This document shows positions 50,008 through 58,406 of a stretch of 64,000 bases of DNA, piece after piece. Numbering within the stretch: the stretch's first letter is position 1; each line of letters opens with the position of its first letter. The notes below the pieces were generated by a model. That model did no database searches and was not told the DNA's origin. It was given only the letters and a program-made list of their open reading frames with translations. A program made the position numbers and the translations under genes. The DNA comes from Paenibacillus sp. BIC5C1 (GTDB taxonomy: Bacteria; Bacillota; Bacilli; Paenibacillales; Paenibacillaceae): NCBI RefSeq assembly GCF_032399705.1, contig NZ_CP135922.1:992001-1056000 (forward strand), written 5' to 3'.

Positions 50008-50139
50008 ACAGCATTCTTCGCCGCTGCATTTTCTGTGCTCGAGGAACAAGAAGTTGTAGGATTAGACTATAGCGAACACGTAGCTTTTGGTTACTCTGAG
50101 CAATTGAAATTAAGCGGACAACATAATAATACTCTGTAG
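50008..50139 (+). pseudogene. Possible 3' remnant of a lost gene
   Basis: A 43-codon open frame without a start (reading FFAAAFSVLEEQEVVGLDYS, then further to a TAG at 50137) ends 12 bases before a strong terminator. The placing and amino acid make-up look like the tail of a deleted gene. The family was not recognised, and an open frame of this size can occur by chance. Confidence 0.35.
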
Positions 50140-50151
50140 AAAAGTAGGTAG

Positions 50152-50188
50152 GACCGCTCTGTAGCTTGGCTTGCAGAGCGGTCTTTTT
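50152..50188 (+). terminator. Rho-independent terminator
   Basis: A ten-base-pair perfect stem with a 12-base loop is followed by five T. It lies 160 bases after the amidotransferase gene and directly after the possible gene remnant. Confidence 0.92.
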
Positions 50189-50310
50189 GATATGGAGGAT
50201 CGATTTCTTATGCCTAAAAATTGGATTAGCGGTTCCAGATAGTGTAATCTGAAGGTTAGGTGCAGAGCGATAGAAACTCCATTTTGAACGAGAAGGGATC
50301 GGATGATTCG

Positions 50311-51489
50311 ATGACGCAAAAAATCTATTATGACTCCGCGTACACACGGGAGTGGCATACACAAATTACAGGCAGAGTGGACAAGGAAGACGGTATATAT
50401 GTCACGCTGGCGGAGACGGCTTTTTATCCACATGGGGGTGGACAGCCTTGTGATCTGGGGCAGATCGGCGGCATTGATGTGTTGGATGTGATTAGTGAAG
50501 ATGGCGAGGTGTTGCACAAGCTGGAGCGTGCCCCGGAGCAGAATGACGTGGATTGCCACATCGATTGGCAGCGCAGATTCGATCATATGCAGCAGCATAG
50601 TGGGCAGCATTTGCTGTCGGCTATTACGCTGAAGCTGGCAGATGCGATGACGCTCAGTTTTCATCTGGGGACAGATTACATCACGATTGATGTGGCCGCA
50701 GCTGAACTGGGAGCGAACCAACTGGCTGCAATTGAAATGGAGGTCAATCAGCAGATTTACCGGAATGCACGAATCAGCAGTTCCTGGGTCACAGCGGAAG
50801 AAGCGGCCCGTCTGCCGCTGGTGAAGCAGCCTTCCGTAACTGAAGATATTCGCATCGTGGAGATGGAGGGTGTGGAATATAACGCTTGTGGTGGGACACA
50901 TGTGTCAGCCACAGGAGAGATCGGAATTATTAAACTGTTGAAAACCGAGAAAGTGAAGGGTGGTACCCGGATTTATTTTAAATGCGGATACCGAGCACTG
51001 AATGAGTTCAATGCCGCGCAAAGCGTGCTGACCGGAATTACAGCCAAATTGAAGACCAGCCGGGAAGAGCTTGCGGATCGGATCGACAAAATGGAAGCAG
51101 AACAAAAGCAGCTGCAAGCAGAGCTGAACGCTGTGAAATCTTCCAATGACGCTTATTATGCGCAAGAGCTTTTATCTGCACGGGAAGGGCTTGTCGTTGC
51201 TCAAATCTTTGAGGACAAATCGCTCAAGGATATGCAGAGTCTGGCGACCAAGTTGACATCAGAACATGAGGGACTTGTACTCTTTGCGAGCATCTCGGAG
51301 GCCAAAGTTGTATTGGCACAGAACGGGCAACCGCCGGAGTGGGCTTGTGGACCTTTCTTCAAGGGCAATCTCGGAGCCTACCAGGGCAAGGGTGGCGGCA
51401 GCGACAAGATGGCTCAGGCGGGTTTTGCCAGCAGCGAAGATGCGATCGCATTTTATGAATTTACGAAGGATCAACTGGGACATCACTAA
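50311..51489 (+). CDS. Alanyl-tRNA editing protein, AlaX-like with DHHA1 domain
   Basis: This is a 392-residue enzyme that removes wrongly attached amino acids (typically serine) from tRNA-Ala. The N-terminal beta-barrel resembles the second half of AlaRS (ETAFYPHGGGQPCDLG), the editing zinc site is HSGQHLLSA and CGGTHVSATGEIG (HxxxH and CxxxH), and a coiled coil (about 250-290) leads to a DHHA1 domain (EGLVLFASISEAKVVLAQNG..., then GGGSDKMAQAG). The length marks the long AlaX type with its own oligomerisation domain. ATG at 50311 opens the conserved part; its ribosome site (AAGGGA) is distant, and an upstream start at 50260 cannot be excluded. Confidence 0.85.
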   Translation: MTQKIYYDSAYTREWHTQITGRVDKEDGIYVTLAETAFYPHGGGQPCDLGQIGGIDVLDVISEDGEVLHKLERAPEQNDVDCHIDWQRRFDHMQQHSGQHLLSAITLKLADAMTLSFHLGTDYITIDVAAAELGANQLAAIEMEVNQQIYRNARISSSWVTAEEAARLPLVKQPSVTEDIRIVEMEGVEYNACGGTHVSATGEIGIIKLLKTEKVKGGTRIYFKCGYRALNEFNAAQSVLTGITAKLKTSREELADRIDKMEAEQKQLQAELNAVKSSNDAYYAQELLSAREGLVVAQIFEDKSLKDMQSLATKLTSEHEGLVLFASISEAKVVLAQNGQPPEWACGPFFKGNLGAYQGKGGGSDKMAQAGFASSEDAIAFYEFTKDQLGHH

Positions 51490-51567
51490 TCTACCTTCCC
51501 GCTGATTGATATCGAATGGACTCGATGGATCGTGAAGCGTGATCAATAGCAGAGGAGGTACCCATAG

Positions 51568-52872
51568 ATGACAGAACGTATTCCGTGCATACGAGAGGAG
51601 TGCCCAAATACAATTTTGCCAGCAACGGCTGCCAGAACAGGTGGGTACTGCATGCCTTGCAAGCAGGAGATGGAACGCGAGGCACATCAGAGATACATTG
51701 AAGCCAATCGGCGCGACGTGGATTTGTATGAGGGAATCACGGACCCTGTGGAGATTTTGAAAATTATGCATACACGCCAGGTTCATGATCCACTAATCCG
51801 TTATGTGGCATACGCGCATTCCAAAGAAGAAGTATATCTGTCCTTGTCTACGGAGCAGCAAGCCCTCATGGTCGATTATGCGATGCAGCTGATTCGCACA
51901 GGGGATGACGATACAGGTAAAGATATTTTGGTGTATCTGGTCTGTTACCATGATACGTCGTTGTGTGCACAGATTCCTGAGCTGTTGGAGCGCGAAATCT
52001 ACTACCCTGTCATTTTGTATAAGAGCGCCTCGGCTGAAGTACGTGATCAACTGTTGCAGCGGGTGAACACCGATGATGAGAATCGGAATAATCTGTTGCT
52101 CATGCTCGCCTATATTGGAGATGAAGTGGTTGTACGTCAGTTCCAGCAATGGAGGCAGTCGCCACCTCGCTGGGCAGATCAGCTGCATGTCGCACCAGAG
52201 CACTATACAACCGAAGCCGGTTGGGAGTTAACGAATGAAGGCCAGCGCAAGGATTTATTTATCACCCCAAGTTATTCACTCTATAAAGTAAAAGAGAATG
52301 AAGGGGCTGACGACACATCAATTGGCGATCCGATCTCCATGCTGTTGACCGGTGACGATAACTGTAAGTGGTGTGGCAGTCAGTTAACGACCTTAATTGA
52401 TCTGAATGTACGGCATCCAGCACTGCAGGACGTTGCTTGGAACAGTGAGCGACTTCAAGTGCAGACTTGCGTTATGTGTAGCTGTTATGGTGTCGTTTAT
52501 ATGGAGATGGATTCAGCATGTGGACCGTGCTGGAGTGCGCATAATGTGATGCCGATGGGAGCGGATGATCTTGACCCGGATGACTATGTTCAGCTTGCAC
52601 CGGATGCAGGCCGGCAGTTTCGGATTGCGACTGCACCACGTCAAGCGTTCCATGGTAGTGAGTGGGCGATGGAGCCTTCTACATCCCAGATTGGGGGCCA
52701 TCCCGGATGGGTTCAGGACGCGGAGTATCCGAATTGTCCATGCTGCTCTTCTAGGATGAGGGCCGTTGGACAAATGGACTGGAGCGAGGTTGAGGAATCC
52801 GGGGATGGCATGTATTACATGTTCATTTGCGAGTCGTGTCAGATGACGGCGGTATCTTATCAACAATCCTGA
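51568..52872 (+). CDS. Zinc-ribbon protein with DUF1963/YwqG-like C-terminus
   Basis: This is a 434-residue soluble protein. An N-terminal metal knuckle (residues 7-31: CIREECPNT..., GGYCMPCKQE) is followed by a helical HEAT-like region (about 60-200), then a YwqG-like part with three further cysteine pairs, CKWCGSQL, CVMCSCYG and CPCCSSR, and a final FICESCQM. The block IGGHPGWVQDAEYPNC and GMYYMFIC match the DUF1963 ending. Several metal sites are therefore likely. The function is unknown; YwqG-like domains are frequent near toxin-immunity loci. AGAGGAGG precedes ATG. A terminator follows. Confidence 0.7.
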   Translation: MTERIPCIREECPNTILPATAARTGGYCMPCKQEMEREAHQRYIEANRRDVDLYEGITDPVEILKIMHTRQVHDPLIRYVAYAHSKEEVYLSLSTEQQALMVDYAMQLIRTGDDDTGKDILVYLVCYHDTSLCAQIPELLEREIYYPVILYKSASAEVRDQLLQRVNTDDENRNNLLLMLAYIGDEVVVRQFQQWRQSPPRWADQLHVAPEHYTTEAGWELTNEGQRKDLFITPSYSLYKVKENEGADDTSIGDPISMLLTGDDNCKWCGSQLTTLIDLNVRHPALQDVAWNSERLQVQTCVMCSCYGVVYMEMDSACGPCWSAHNVMPMGADDLDPDDYVQLAPDAGRQFRIATAPRQAFHGSEWAMEPSTSQIGGHPGWVQDAEYPNCPCCSSRMRAVGQMDWSEVEESGDGMYYMFICESCQMTAVSYQQS

Positions 52873-52940
52873 TGAGGGAACTCTAAAGATCTGTTATTGC
52901 ATAGATGCGATTTAAATTGTATTGACAGCTGCATACCCAA

Positions 52941-52982
52941 AAGGGGCTATCCCATATGTATTAACATTCTAGGAAGCCCCTT
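52941..52982. repeat. Inverted repeat, copy B of a dispersed element
   Basis: Eight paired bases (AAGGGGCT with AGCCCCTT) enclose a 26-base loop. The left part matches the start of copy A (11414) at 17 of 20 positions, and a shared 14-mer, CTGAGACACCTTAT, follows both copies. Confidence 0.6.
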
Positions 52983-52992
52983 CGTATGATCA

Positions 52993-53025
52993 GGTCAACC
53001 AGATATATGCTGGTTGGCCTTTTTA
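52993..53025 (+). terminator. Rho-independent terminator after the zinc-ribbon gene
   Basis: A ten-base-pair stem with one T-G pair and a seven-base loop is followed by five or six T. Confidence 0.9.
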
Positions 53026-53081
53026 ATAGTTGCTAGAGCCGGTTGAAAGAAACTGAGACACCTTATATCCTCAATTCCAAC

Positions 53082-53429
53082 TTAGAGTTCTGCCGATGCT
53101 TGTGTCAGAAGTGTAGCCAGCCACACATAGTCAGGCGTATCTTTTTCCTTGATCTTGATTGTTTTACGTTCCGCTGGGCCTTCAAATATCCCATCTGGCA
53201 GCTCAAGTCCGGTTGCATTGAAGATCGTGAAGGATACTGCTGGCTTGGAAGGGGAGATGACCGCTGCATATTTACCGTTTTTCAGGAAATGAGGTTTCTT
53301 GTATTGCACACGTTCCTCTACTTCAGGGATGGACTCATGTACCAACTCCCGCAGTTTACTTGCAACCTGGGCTTGCCAGGGAACCGGGATCTGTTCGATA
53401 AATTCAGTAACTTCCGCATTCATATTCAT
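53082..53429 (-). CDS. DUF1801 (YdhG-like) protein
   Basis: This is a 115-residue soluble protein of the DUF1801 superfamily. The opening AEVTEFIEQIPVPWQAQVASKLRELVHESIPEVEERVQYKKPHFLKNGKYAAV shows the expected helix pair and the (Y/W)-x-x-P-x-F motif. No enzyme activity is established for the family. It overlaps the upstream acetyltransferase gene as ATGA, so the two are translated together. ATG at 53429 follows GGAGGGTGG; the longer start at 53471 lies inside the preceding gene. Confidence 0.78.
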   Translation of the reverse strand: MNMNAEVTEFIEQIPVPWQAQVASKLRELVHESIPEVEERVQYKKPHFLKNGKYAAVISPSKPAVSFTIFNATGLELPDGIFEGPAERKTIKIKEKDTPDYVWLATLLTQASAEL

Positions 53430-54001
53430 GCTTGTCCACCCTCCACATTGATCTGATTGTGTACTTCCCATTCTGGTCTTAGAATTCCCATCAATAAGCG
53501 ATCATAGCGTTTTCCATCACGATACACGGCTGATCTAGCACGACCTTCCAACTGAAAGCCGACCTTCTCATAGGCACGGATGCCCTTGGCATTATAGGCG
53601 ATGACATCCAGACCTACCCGGTCCAGATTCAATTCATGGAAGGCATACCGCAAAATAAGATTCAACGCTTCCGTTCCATATCCCTTGTTGCGATGCTCTG
53701 CGAGTCCAATGCCAATGGCAAGTTGTCCGCAGCGGTTGTTCCATTCAATGCTGTGAATGACAACGAATCCGATCAGTTGTTCATCCTCAAGCGTTCGAAG
53801 CCGAAAGTAAACTTCCTTGTCCTTCGTCTCGCCTTCATCTTCAAGCTGCTTTTCCGAAAATGGAATGGCAATATCCGTATCCACATTTCGCAAATACTCA
53901 GGATCTTCATTCCATTGCAGCATGGTCTGCACGTCTTCAACACGGGGCGGAGTCATTTTCAAGCGTTTGCTATAAAACAGATTTTCAGTCGATAGTGTCA
54001 T
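53426..54001 (-). CDS. GNAT-family acetyltransferase, RimJ/RimL-like
   Basis: This is a 191-residue N-acetyltransferase. The opening (LFYSKRLKMTPPRVEDVQTMLQWNEDPEYLRNVD) and the acetyl-CoA loop EHRNKGYGTEALNLILRYAFHELNLDRVGLDV, then NAKGIRAYEKVGFQLEGRAR, place it with ribosomal-protein-type acetyltransferases, several of which modify antibiotics or free amines. The substrate is unknown. AAGGAG precedes ATG. It is coupled to the DUF1801 gene. Confidence 0.85.
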   Translation of the reverse strand: MTLSTENLFYSKRLKMTPPRVEDVQTMLQWNEDPEYLRNVDTDIAIPFSEKQLEDEGETKDKEVYFRLRTLEDEQLIGFVVIHSIEWNNRCGQLAIGIGLAEHRNKGYGTEALNLILRYAFHELNLDRVGLDVIAYNAKGIRAYEKVGFQLEGRARSAVYRDGKRYDRLLMGILRPEWEVHNQINVEGGQA

Positions 54002-54181
54002 GGGGTCTCCTTTTGGTTTCAGATAGCCTCACTATAATGGAAATTTAAGGGTATCACAATAGACATTTCATTCGTGTTTCTGAAGTTGTTGTCAGGAAAC
54101 CTGTCATGGTAGTACTATATAAACAATAGACATGTATTCAGTGATACAACACACAACAAAATGTCGGCAGGAGTGGTAGAT

Positions 54182-54637
54182 ATGGAGATCAAAGTAGACG
54201 ATTTGAGCGGTCATCAAGTCATTGGATTAATTGCAGAACATCTGCAGGGAATGGCAGCAGATTCGCCGCCGGAAAGCATTCACGCCCTGGATCTGGATGG
54301 GTTAAAGAAACCTGAAATAACATTCTGGTGTGCATGGGAAGCGGAGGAGCTTCTTGGCTGCGGCGCGATGAAGGAATTGAATTCGGAGCATGCAGAATTG
54401 AAATCGATGCGTACAGCATCAGCCCATCTGAGAAAAGGCGTAGCAAGACAAATTCTTGCCCATATTATTGAGGTAGCCAAAAATCGGGGATATAAACGGA
54501 TCAGTCTGGAGACCGGTTCGATGGATTCATTTATTCCGGCGCGGAAGCTGTATGAGGACTTTGGGTTTGTATACTGTGAGCCATTCGCAGATTATAGTTT
54601 GGACCCGAACAGCGCTTTTATGACGAAGGAATTATAA
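54182..54637 (+). CDS. GNAT-family acetyltransferase
   Basis: This is a 151-residue acetyltransferase. The acetyl-CoA loop is MRTASAHLRKGVARQILAHIIEVAKNRGYKRISLETGS, and the C-terminal part has ARKLYEDFGFVYCEPFADY, as in the PhnO/YafP-like group. The N-terminal part (VIGLIAEHLQGMAADSPPESIHALDLDGLKKP) fits that group. ATG at 54182 is chosen because AGGAG lies nine bases before it. It is monocistronic with its own terminator. The substrate is unknown. Confidence 0.82.
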   Translation: MEIKVDDLSGHQVIGLIAEHLQGMAADSPPESIHALDLDGLKKPEITFWCAWEAEELLGCGAMKELNSEHAELKSMRTASAHLRKGVARQILAHIIEVAKNRGYKRISLETGSMDSFIPARKLYEDFGFVYCEPFADYSLDPNSAFMTKEL

Positions 54638-54676
54638 ATTACATGATAGGAAGTAAAACATAGCAGGGACAAAGGA

Positions 54677-54713
54677 AACCAGTATTCTGTTGCATACAGA
54701 CGGCTGGTTTTTT
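54677..54713 (+). terminator. Rho-independent terminator after the acetyltransferase gene
   Basis: Two arms, AACCAG/CTGGTT and TCTGT/ACAGA, separated by a symmetric three-base internal loop, are followed by a run of T. Confidence 0.8.
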
Positions 54714-54994
54714 ACGTTTATTAATTGTTTTGCGAAGTGATGGACTGCAACAAATCATACATATTGGAGATCGCAAGAAGAGTAGAATGTATTCAAATGA
54801 ACGAATTGGATTGCATACAGATTGCATTGTCTCACTGCGGGGTATAAAACATAGGTTATGTGAGCATTTGTTTGGGATGAATTGGCCGTACGGAACTGCT
54901 GGGCTGAGGCATGGACAATAGGGTATACTGGACATTATGTTTATATAAACATGAAACAGAAATGCAGACGTTTTTTACATCAGGAGGACTTGAA
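54714..54994. other. Control region before the amino acid permease
   Basis: No gene is seen. A perfect 16-base palindrome, ATGTTTATATAAACAT, lies at 54937-54952, 42 bases before the start codon, and could be an operator. The ribosome site AGGAGG is at 54982-54987. Confidence 0.5.
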
Positions 54995-56347
54995 TTGGCT
55001 CAGACAGAAGGAACATTGCAGAAGAAACTTAAACCAAGGCATATTAGCTTTATGGCTATGGGCGGTGTCATTGGAACCGGAATTTTCAAAGGAAGCGCCG
55101 AAACGATTGGACTTGCAGGTCCAGGAGTTATTGTAACGTACATTTTTGCAGGATTGTTGTTACTGGTTGTCATGGCTGCGATGGCGGAGATGGCTACGGT
55201 ATACAAGAACAAAAATATGAAAGACTTTGTGCAGGAAGCGTTCGGCAGCAGAGTCTCCTTTATCATGGGATGGATGTATTGTTTCCTCTGGTTGTCGGTA
55301 TGTGTGATTGAGGTGATCGCAGCAGGGAGCTTTTTGCAGTATTGGTTCACGGAAGTGCCGCTGTGGGCGTTGAGCTTGGCATGTGCGGTGTTTATTATAC
55401 TGATTAATCTGCTGAGTGTGGGCGTATTTGGGGAATTTGAATTTTGGCTGGCGGGCATTAAAATCGCCATGATTATTATTTTTATTATCCTCGGGGCTGG
55501 TCTGATCTTCGGGATCATTCCAAGTGATAACACGCCTTATCTGCATAATTACACGCAAGCAGGCGGTTTCTTCCCTAATGGATGGTCATCGATCTTTTCG
55601 GCATTATTGGTCGTCATGTTCTCTTATGGAGGATCTGAGCTTATTGGCTTAACCTTAACGGAGACGGAAAATGCGGACAAGGTGATGCCCAAAATTGTAG
55701 GGAACTTTATGCTGAGAATCATTTTATTTTTCACGCTGCCGATTCTCATCATCTGTGGGCTCATTCCGTGGAATGAATTAGGGCCCGAGAGTAGTCCTTT
55801 TGTACAGGTGCTGGCTTCCACGGGACTTCCGGGTGCAGCACATATTATGAACTTTATTTTGGTGACCGCCGTTCTGTCTGCTGCAAATTCCGGCATTTAT
55901 GGCGCATCCCGTATGATGCATTCTATGGCGGTAGGTGGTGAAGCTCCCAAGGCTTTATCACATACGAATCGCAACGGCAGTCCGGTAAATACACTGCTGG
56001 TATGTGCTGTGATTCTGCTTGGGGGCTCCATGCTGGGGCTATTCGCACAAGATCAGCTCTTCCGCGTGCTGCTGGCGGTTCCGGGGTTTGTCGTGATGCT
56101 CGTGTGGATTTGTATCGCCACATCACAGATGAAGCTGCGCAAGAGATATCCGGTACAGCCGACATTTAAGGTTTGGGGATTTCCTTACGTAACTGGAGCT
56201 GCTGTGCTCTGTCTCGGCGTCATTGCAGTCATGTTTGTATTTGATGAAGGCAACCGATTCAGCATCAGCATCTGTCTAACTGTACTCGTGTTACTGATTC
56301 TCTGGTCACTAATTCGATTCAGGAAGAAACGTGGGCAAGAAGTTTAG
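54995..56347 (+). CDS. Amino acid permease, APC superfamily
   Basis: This is a 450-residue inner-membrane transporter with about 12 helices that moves amino acids with protons. The APC signature at the first helix is HISFMAMGGVIGTGIFKGSAETIGLAGPG, and the SANSGIYGASRMMHSMA segment with the LVVMFSYGGSELIGLTLTETENA helix are typical of the GABA/proline/aromatic permease branch. The start is taken as TTG at 54995, seven bases after AGGAGG; an ATG at 54911 lacks a ribosome site and would add a foreign N-terminus. The exact substrate is not decidable. An insertion sequence begins 53 bases after the stop. Confidence 0.85.
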   Translation: MAQTEGTLQKKLKPRHISFMAMGGVIGTGIFKGSAETIGLAGPGVIVTYIFAGLLLLVVMAAMAEMATVYKNKNMKDFVQEAFGSRVSFIMGWMYCFLWLSVCVIEVIAAGSFLQYWFTEVPLWALSLACAVFIILINLLSVGVFGEFEFWLAGIKIAMIIIFIILGAGLIFGIIPSDNTPYLHNYTQAGGFFPNGWSSIFSALLVVMFSYGGSELIGLTLTETENADKVMPKIVGNFMLRIILFFTLPILIICGLIPWNELGPESSPFVQVLASTGLPGAAHIMNFILVTAVLSAANSGIYGASRMMHSMAVGGEAPKALSHTNRNGSPVNTLLVCAVILLGGSMLGLFAQDQLFRVLLAVPGFVVMLVWICIATSQMKLRKRYPVQPTFKVWGFPYVTGAAVLCLGVIAVMFVFDEGNRFSISICLTVLVLLILWSLIRFRKKRGQEV

Positions 56348-56475
56348 TGTTTGTAGAAGAATCATAATAGCTATGCAGTAACAAGACATCTCAGCGTTCT
56401 GAAGTGCACCCCTTAGAATAGACATTGGAAAAAAACCTGGGTTTAGCCGATGAAATTCTAGGGGGTGCATTTTTT

Positions 56476-56788
56476 ATGGCGATTAAAGGACAAAAGTTTA
56501 AAACGTATTCAGAGAAGTTAAAAAAAGAGGCTATTCGTTTGCATACGGTTGAGGACTTACCGAAAGATAAATGAACATTTGGGAATTCATGACGCAGGAC
56601 GGATGAAGCGCTGGATGCGAAAACACCGGGAACAAGGCGAGTTTGGACTGTTGGATCAGCGAGGTCGCCGAAAAGAATACTTGGATCAAGAACGCTATGT
56701 ACAAAAACTGAAACGGGAGAATGAATTGCTAAAAAAGTGCTTGGTAATCTGGAAGGAGGAAGCAAACAAGAACGATTTCAGATCATAG
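56476..56788 (+). pseudogene. IS3-family transposase OrfA, frameshifted
   Basis: OrfA is the DNA-binding helix-turn-helix part of the transposase. Translation from ATG 56476 gives MAIKGQKFKTYSEKLKKEAI and meets a stop at 56572, while the rest of the protein (RKINEHLGIHDAGRMKRWMR, then the KLKRENELLKKC leucine-zipper helix) lies in another frame up to 56788. A small deletion near 56550 explains the shift. The A6G motif at 56731-56737, where ribosomes normally slip back one base into orfB, is intact. Confidence 0.8.
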
Positions 56789-57621
56789 AAAAGGTAGCTG
56801 CATTCGGTGATATCCAGAAACTCTGTCATGTATTTGGCGTGTCACGGAGTGGATTTTACGCCTATGTAAAACGTAAACGATTGGATCTCGATGCAAAGGC
56901 GAAGAGCCAAGTCCTTCAAACCTATCAACGATATGAAGGCAAATACGGTTATCGACAACTCCAGTTGTTCCTTTGGCAAGATCAAAGAATTTGGATGAAC
57001 CACAAAAAAGTGCTTCGGCTGATGCAAGTGCTCGGTATCCAAGCAAAAATCCGTCGTAAACGACGCTCCAGCAGCTCGTATGCGCCTGCGCAGCGTGTAG
57101 CAGAGAACCTCTTGAAGCGAGATTTCAGTGCAGAAAAACCGAATCAGAAATGGGTAACCGACATTACCCAGTATCGTGTGGGAGAGCGCTGGATATACCT
57201 TTCAGCCATAAAGGATCTGTTTAATAACGAGATTGTGGCTTATGAGATAGGCGAACGCAACGACAATGAACTGGTGATCCGCACATTCAGAAAAGCGTTT
57301 GCGAAGCAAAAAAACGTGACTGGACTAGTCGTTCATAGCGACCAGGGGTTCCAGTACACGTCTCATGCTTACCATGACATGCTGCCAAAGGTTGGCGCCC
57401 GAATCAGCATGTCTCGCCGAGGAAATTGTTATGACAATGCCTCAATGGAGAGTTTCTTCTCGCATCTCAAAACGGAAGGACTCTATCCTTATCATATCCG
57501 AACGCTTACTGATGCACAAAGCAAAATCGGAAAATATATCCGTTTTTACAACCGAAAACGGCCACAACGGAAATTAAAAAAACTGACGCCGGTAGAGTAC
57601 CGACGCCAGTTTGCAGCCTAG
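56737..57621 (+). CDS. IS3-family transposase OrfB (DDE integrase domain)
   Basis: This is the catalytic part of an IS3-family transposase, about 294 residues. The HTH_21 start (EKVAAFGDIQKLCHVFGVSRSGFYAY) is followed by the integrase core with its three acidic residues: WVTDITQYRVGERW, VVHSDQGFQYTS and NASMESFFSHLKTE. The frame is open to the end. It is normally made as an OrfAB fusion by minus-one slippage at 56731-56737. Because orfA is broken, the full transposase cannot be made from this copy, though another copy in the genome could act on it. Confidence 0.9.
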   Translation: MLGNLEGGSKQERFQIIEKVAAFGDIQKLCHVFGVSRSGFYAYVKRKRLDLDAKAKSQVLQTYQRYEGKYGYRQLQLFLWQDQRIWMNHKKVLRLMQVLGIQAKIRRKRRSSSSYAPAQRVAENLLKRDFSAEKPNQKWVTDITQYRVGERWIYLSAIKDLFNNEIVAYEIGERNDNELVIRTFRKAFAKQKNVTGLVVHSDQGFQYTSHAYHDMLPKVGARISMSRRGNCYDNASMESFFSHLKTEGLYPYHIRTLTDAQSKIGKYIRFYNRKRPQRKLKKLTPVEYRRQFAA

Positions 57622-57659
57622 GGTCTTTTTATAATGTCTACTAAATGGGGTCTTGACCA

Positions 57660-57864
57660 ATATAAACAAATCGGAAAAGAGGCTTATTCAAATTTGCCTC
57701 GGACTAGCGGACCAGTTCCAATGAACGATTTATCCAAATTCAATGCTCCTGAGCAATTTGTCTATGATATGTTATCAAATAGCCCTAAAAAATGGAACTC
57801 GTTAAATGAAGCTGAGCAACTACATGCTAACTGGTATATTACACAATATGGAGGTGTTCGTTAA
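57660..57864 (+). pseudogene. C-terminal fragment of a putative toxin, cut by the insertion sequence
   Basis: The frame runs out of the right repeat of the insertion sequence (an ATG at 57634 lies inside the repeat) and gives about 67 native residues: YKQIGKEAYSNLPRTSGPVP, a middle with APEQFVYDMLSNSPKKWNSL, and the end HANWYITQYGGVR. The stop overlaps the next gene's start by one base (TAATG). A headless tail followed by a small acidic gene and a terminator is the usual layout of a polymorphic toxin with its immunity gene. The tail was not matched to a known toxin family. No N-terminal part remains on the left side of the element. Confidence 0.5.
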
Positions 57865-58124
57865 TGAAGTTATCGAGAGAAAGAGCAGAACAACTAGCGC
57901 TTGAATATGTAAATAAAGATAAAAATGAAAACTTCAAATTAGTTCTCCTTGGTGTAGAAGTCTCCGAAATTTCTCCCCAATATTGGGCCGCTACTTTCGA
58001 GGTTAGAACTTCAGAAGGGCATATTTTAGAAGGTCCTTTACTAATACTTATAGATGATGAATTAGAAAAAGCAATGAGTTTAGATGAGGCCGTCGAAGCG
58101 CACTTGGCCAATAAAGATAACTGA
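57864..58124 (+). CDS. Small acidic protein, candidate immunity protein
   Basis: This is an 86-residue soluble acidic protein, not recognised by family. It reads as a helix (SRERAEQLALEYVNKDK), three strands (FKLVLLGVEVSEISPQYWAATFEVRTSEGHILEGPLLILIDDE) and a final acidic helix. That size, charge and helix-sheet-helix order are like many immunity proteins. GGAGGTG seven bases upstream lies within the end of the toxin fragment, and the genes overlap by one base, so they were translationally coupled. It is intact although its presumed partner is not. A terminator ends the unit. Confidence 0.6.
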   Translation: MKLSRERAEQLALEYVNKDKNENFKLVLLGVEVSEISPQYWAATFEVRTSEGHILEGPLLILIDDELEKAMSLDEAVEAHLANKDN

Positions 58125-58190
58125 TATTCGTATTTTGGAAGTAGTGGTAGACCGATTTAAGCTTGAGTTAACGGTAAATTGTAGTTCAAA

Positions 58191-58221
58191 ACATCGTCAG
58201 TTAAGAGCTGACGGTGTTTTT
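58191..58221 (+). terminator. Rho-independent terminator after the candidate immunity gene
   Basis: A ten-base-pair stem with one G-T pair and a seven-base loop is followed by five T. Confidence 0.92.
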
Positions 58222-58406
58222 GTATTGTGCTTTTAAAGTAGCTAACACAGTCATGATAGCGTTCCAATTCCGTTCCAATATTTTCTTGCCTAATTCGACA
58301 ACTTCATATACTATTTTCACATTACATAGTGCTTCAAGCATGCTGTTTTTGGGTAGGGCGTAGTCGAAAAGGCTTACATACAGGTGTGAGGGGAAGAGGA
58401 TCTCGG

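Larger units (their letters stand above)
56400..57659 (+). mobile_element. IS3-family insertion sequence, probably inactive
   Basis: The element is 1260 bases and runs from TG to CA. Its imperfect 27-base terminal repeats (56400-56426 and 57633-57659 inverted) agree at 17 positions, including ACCCC and TAGACATT. It holds the orfA/orfB pair typical of IS3 elements, with an A6G slippery site at 56731-56737. orfA carries a frameshift. No target-site duplication is visible between CGTTC on the left and ATATA on the right, which points to loss of one flank. Confidence 0.85.
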
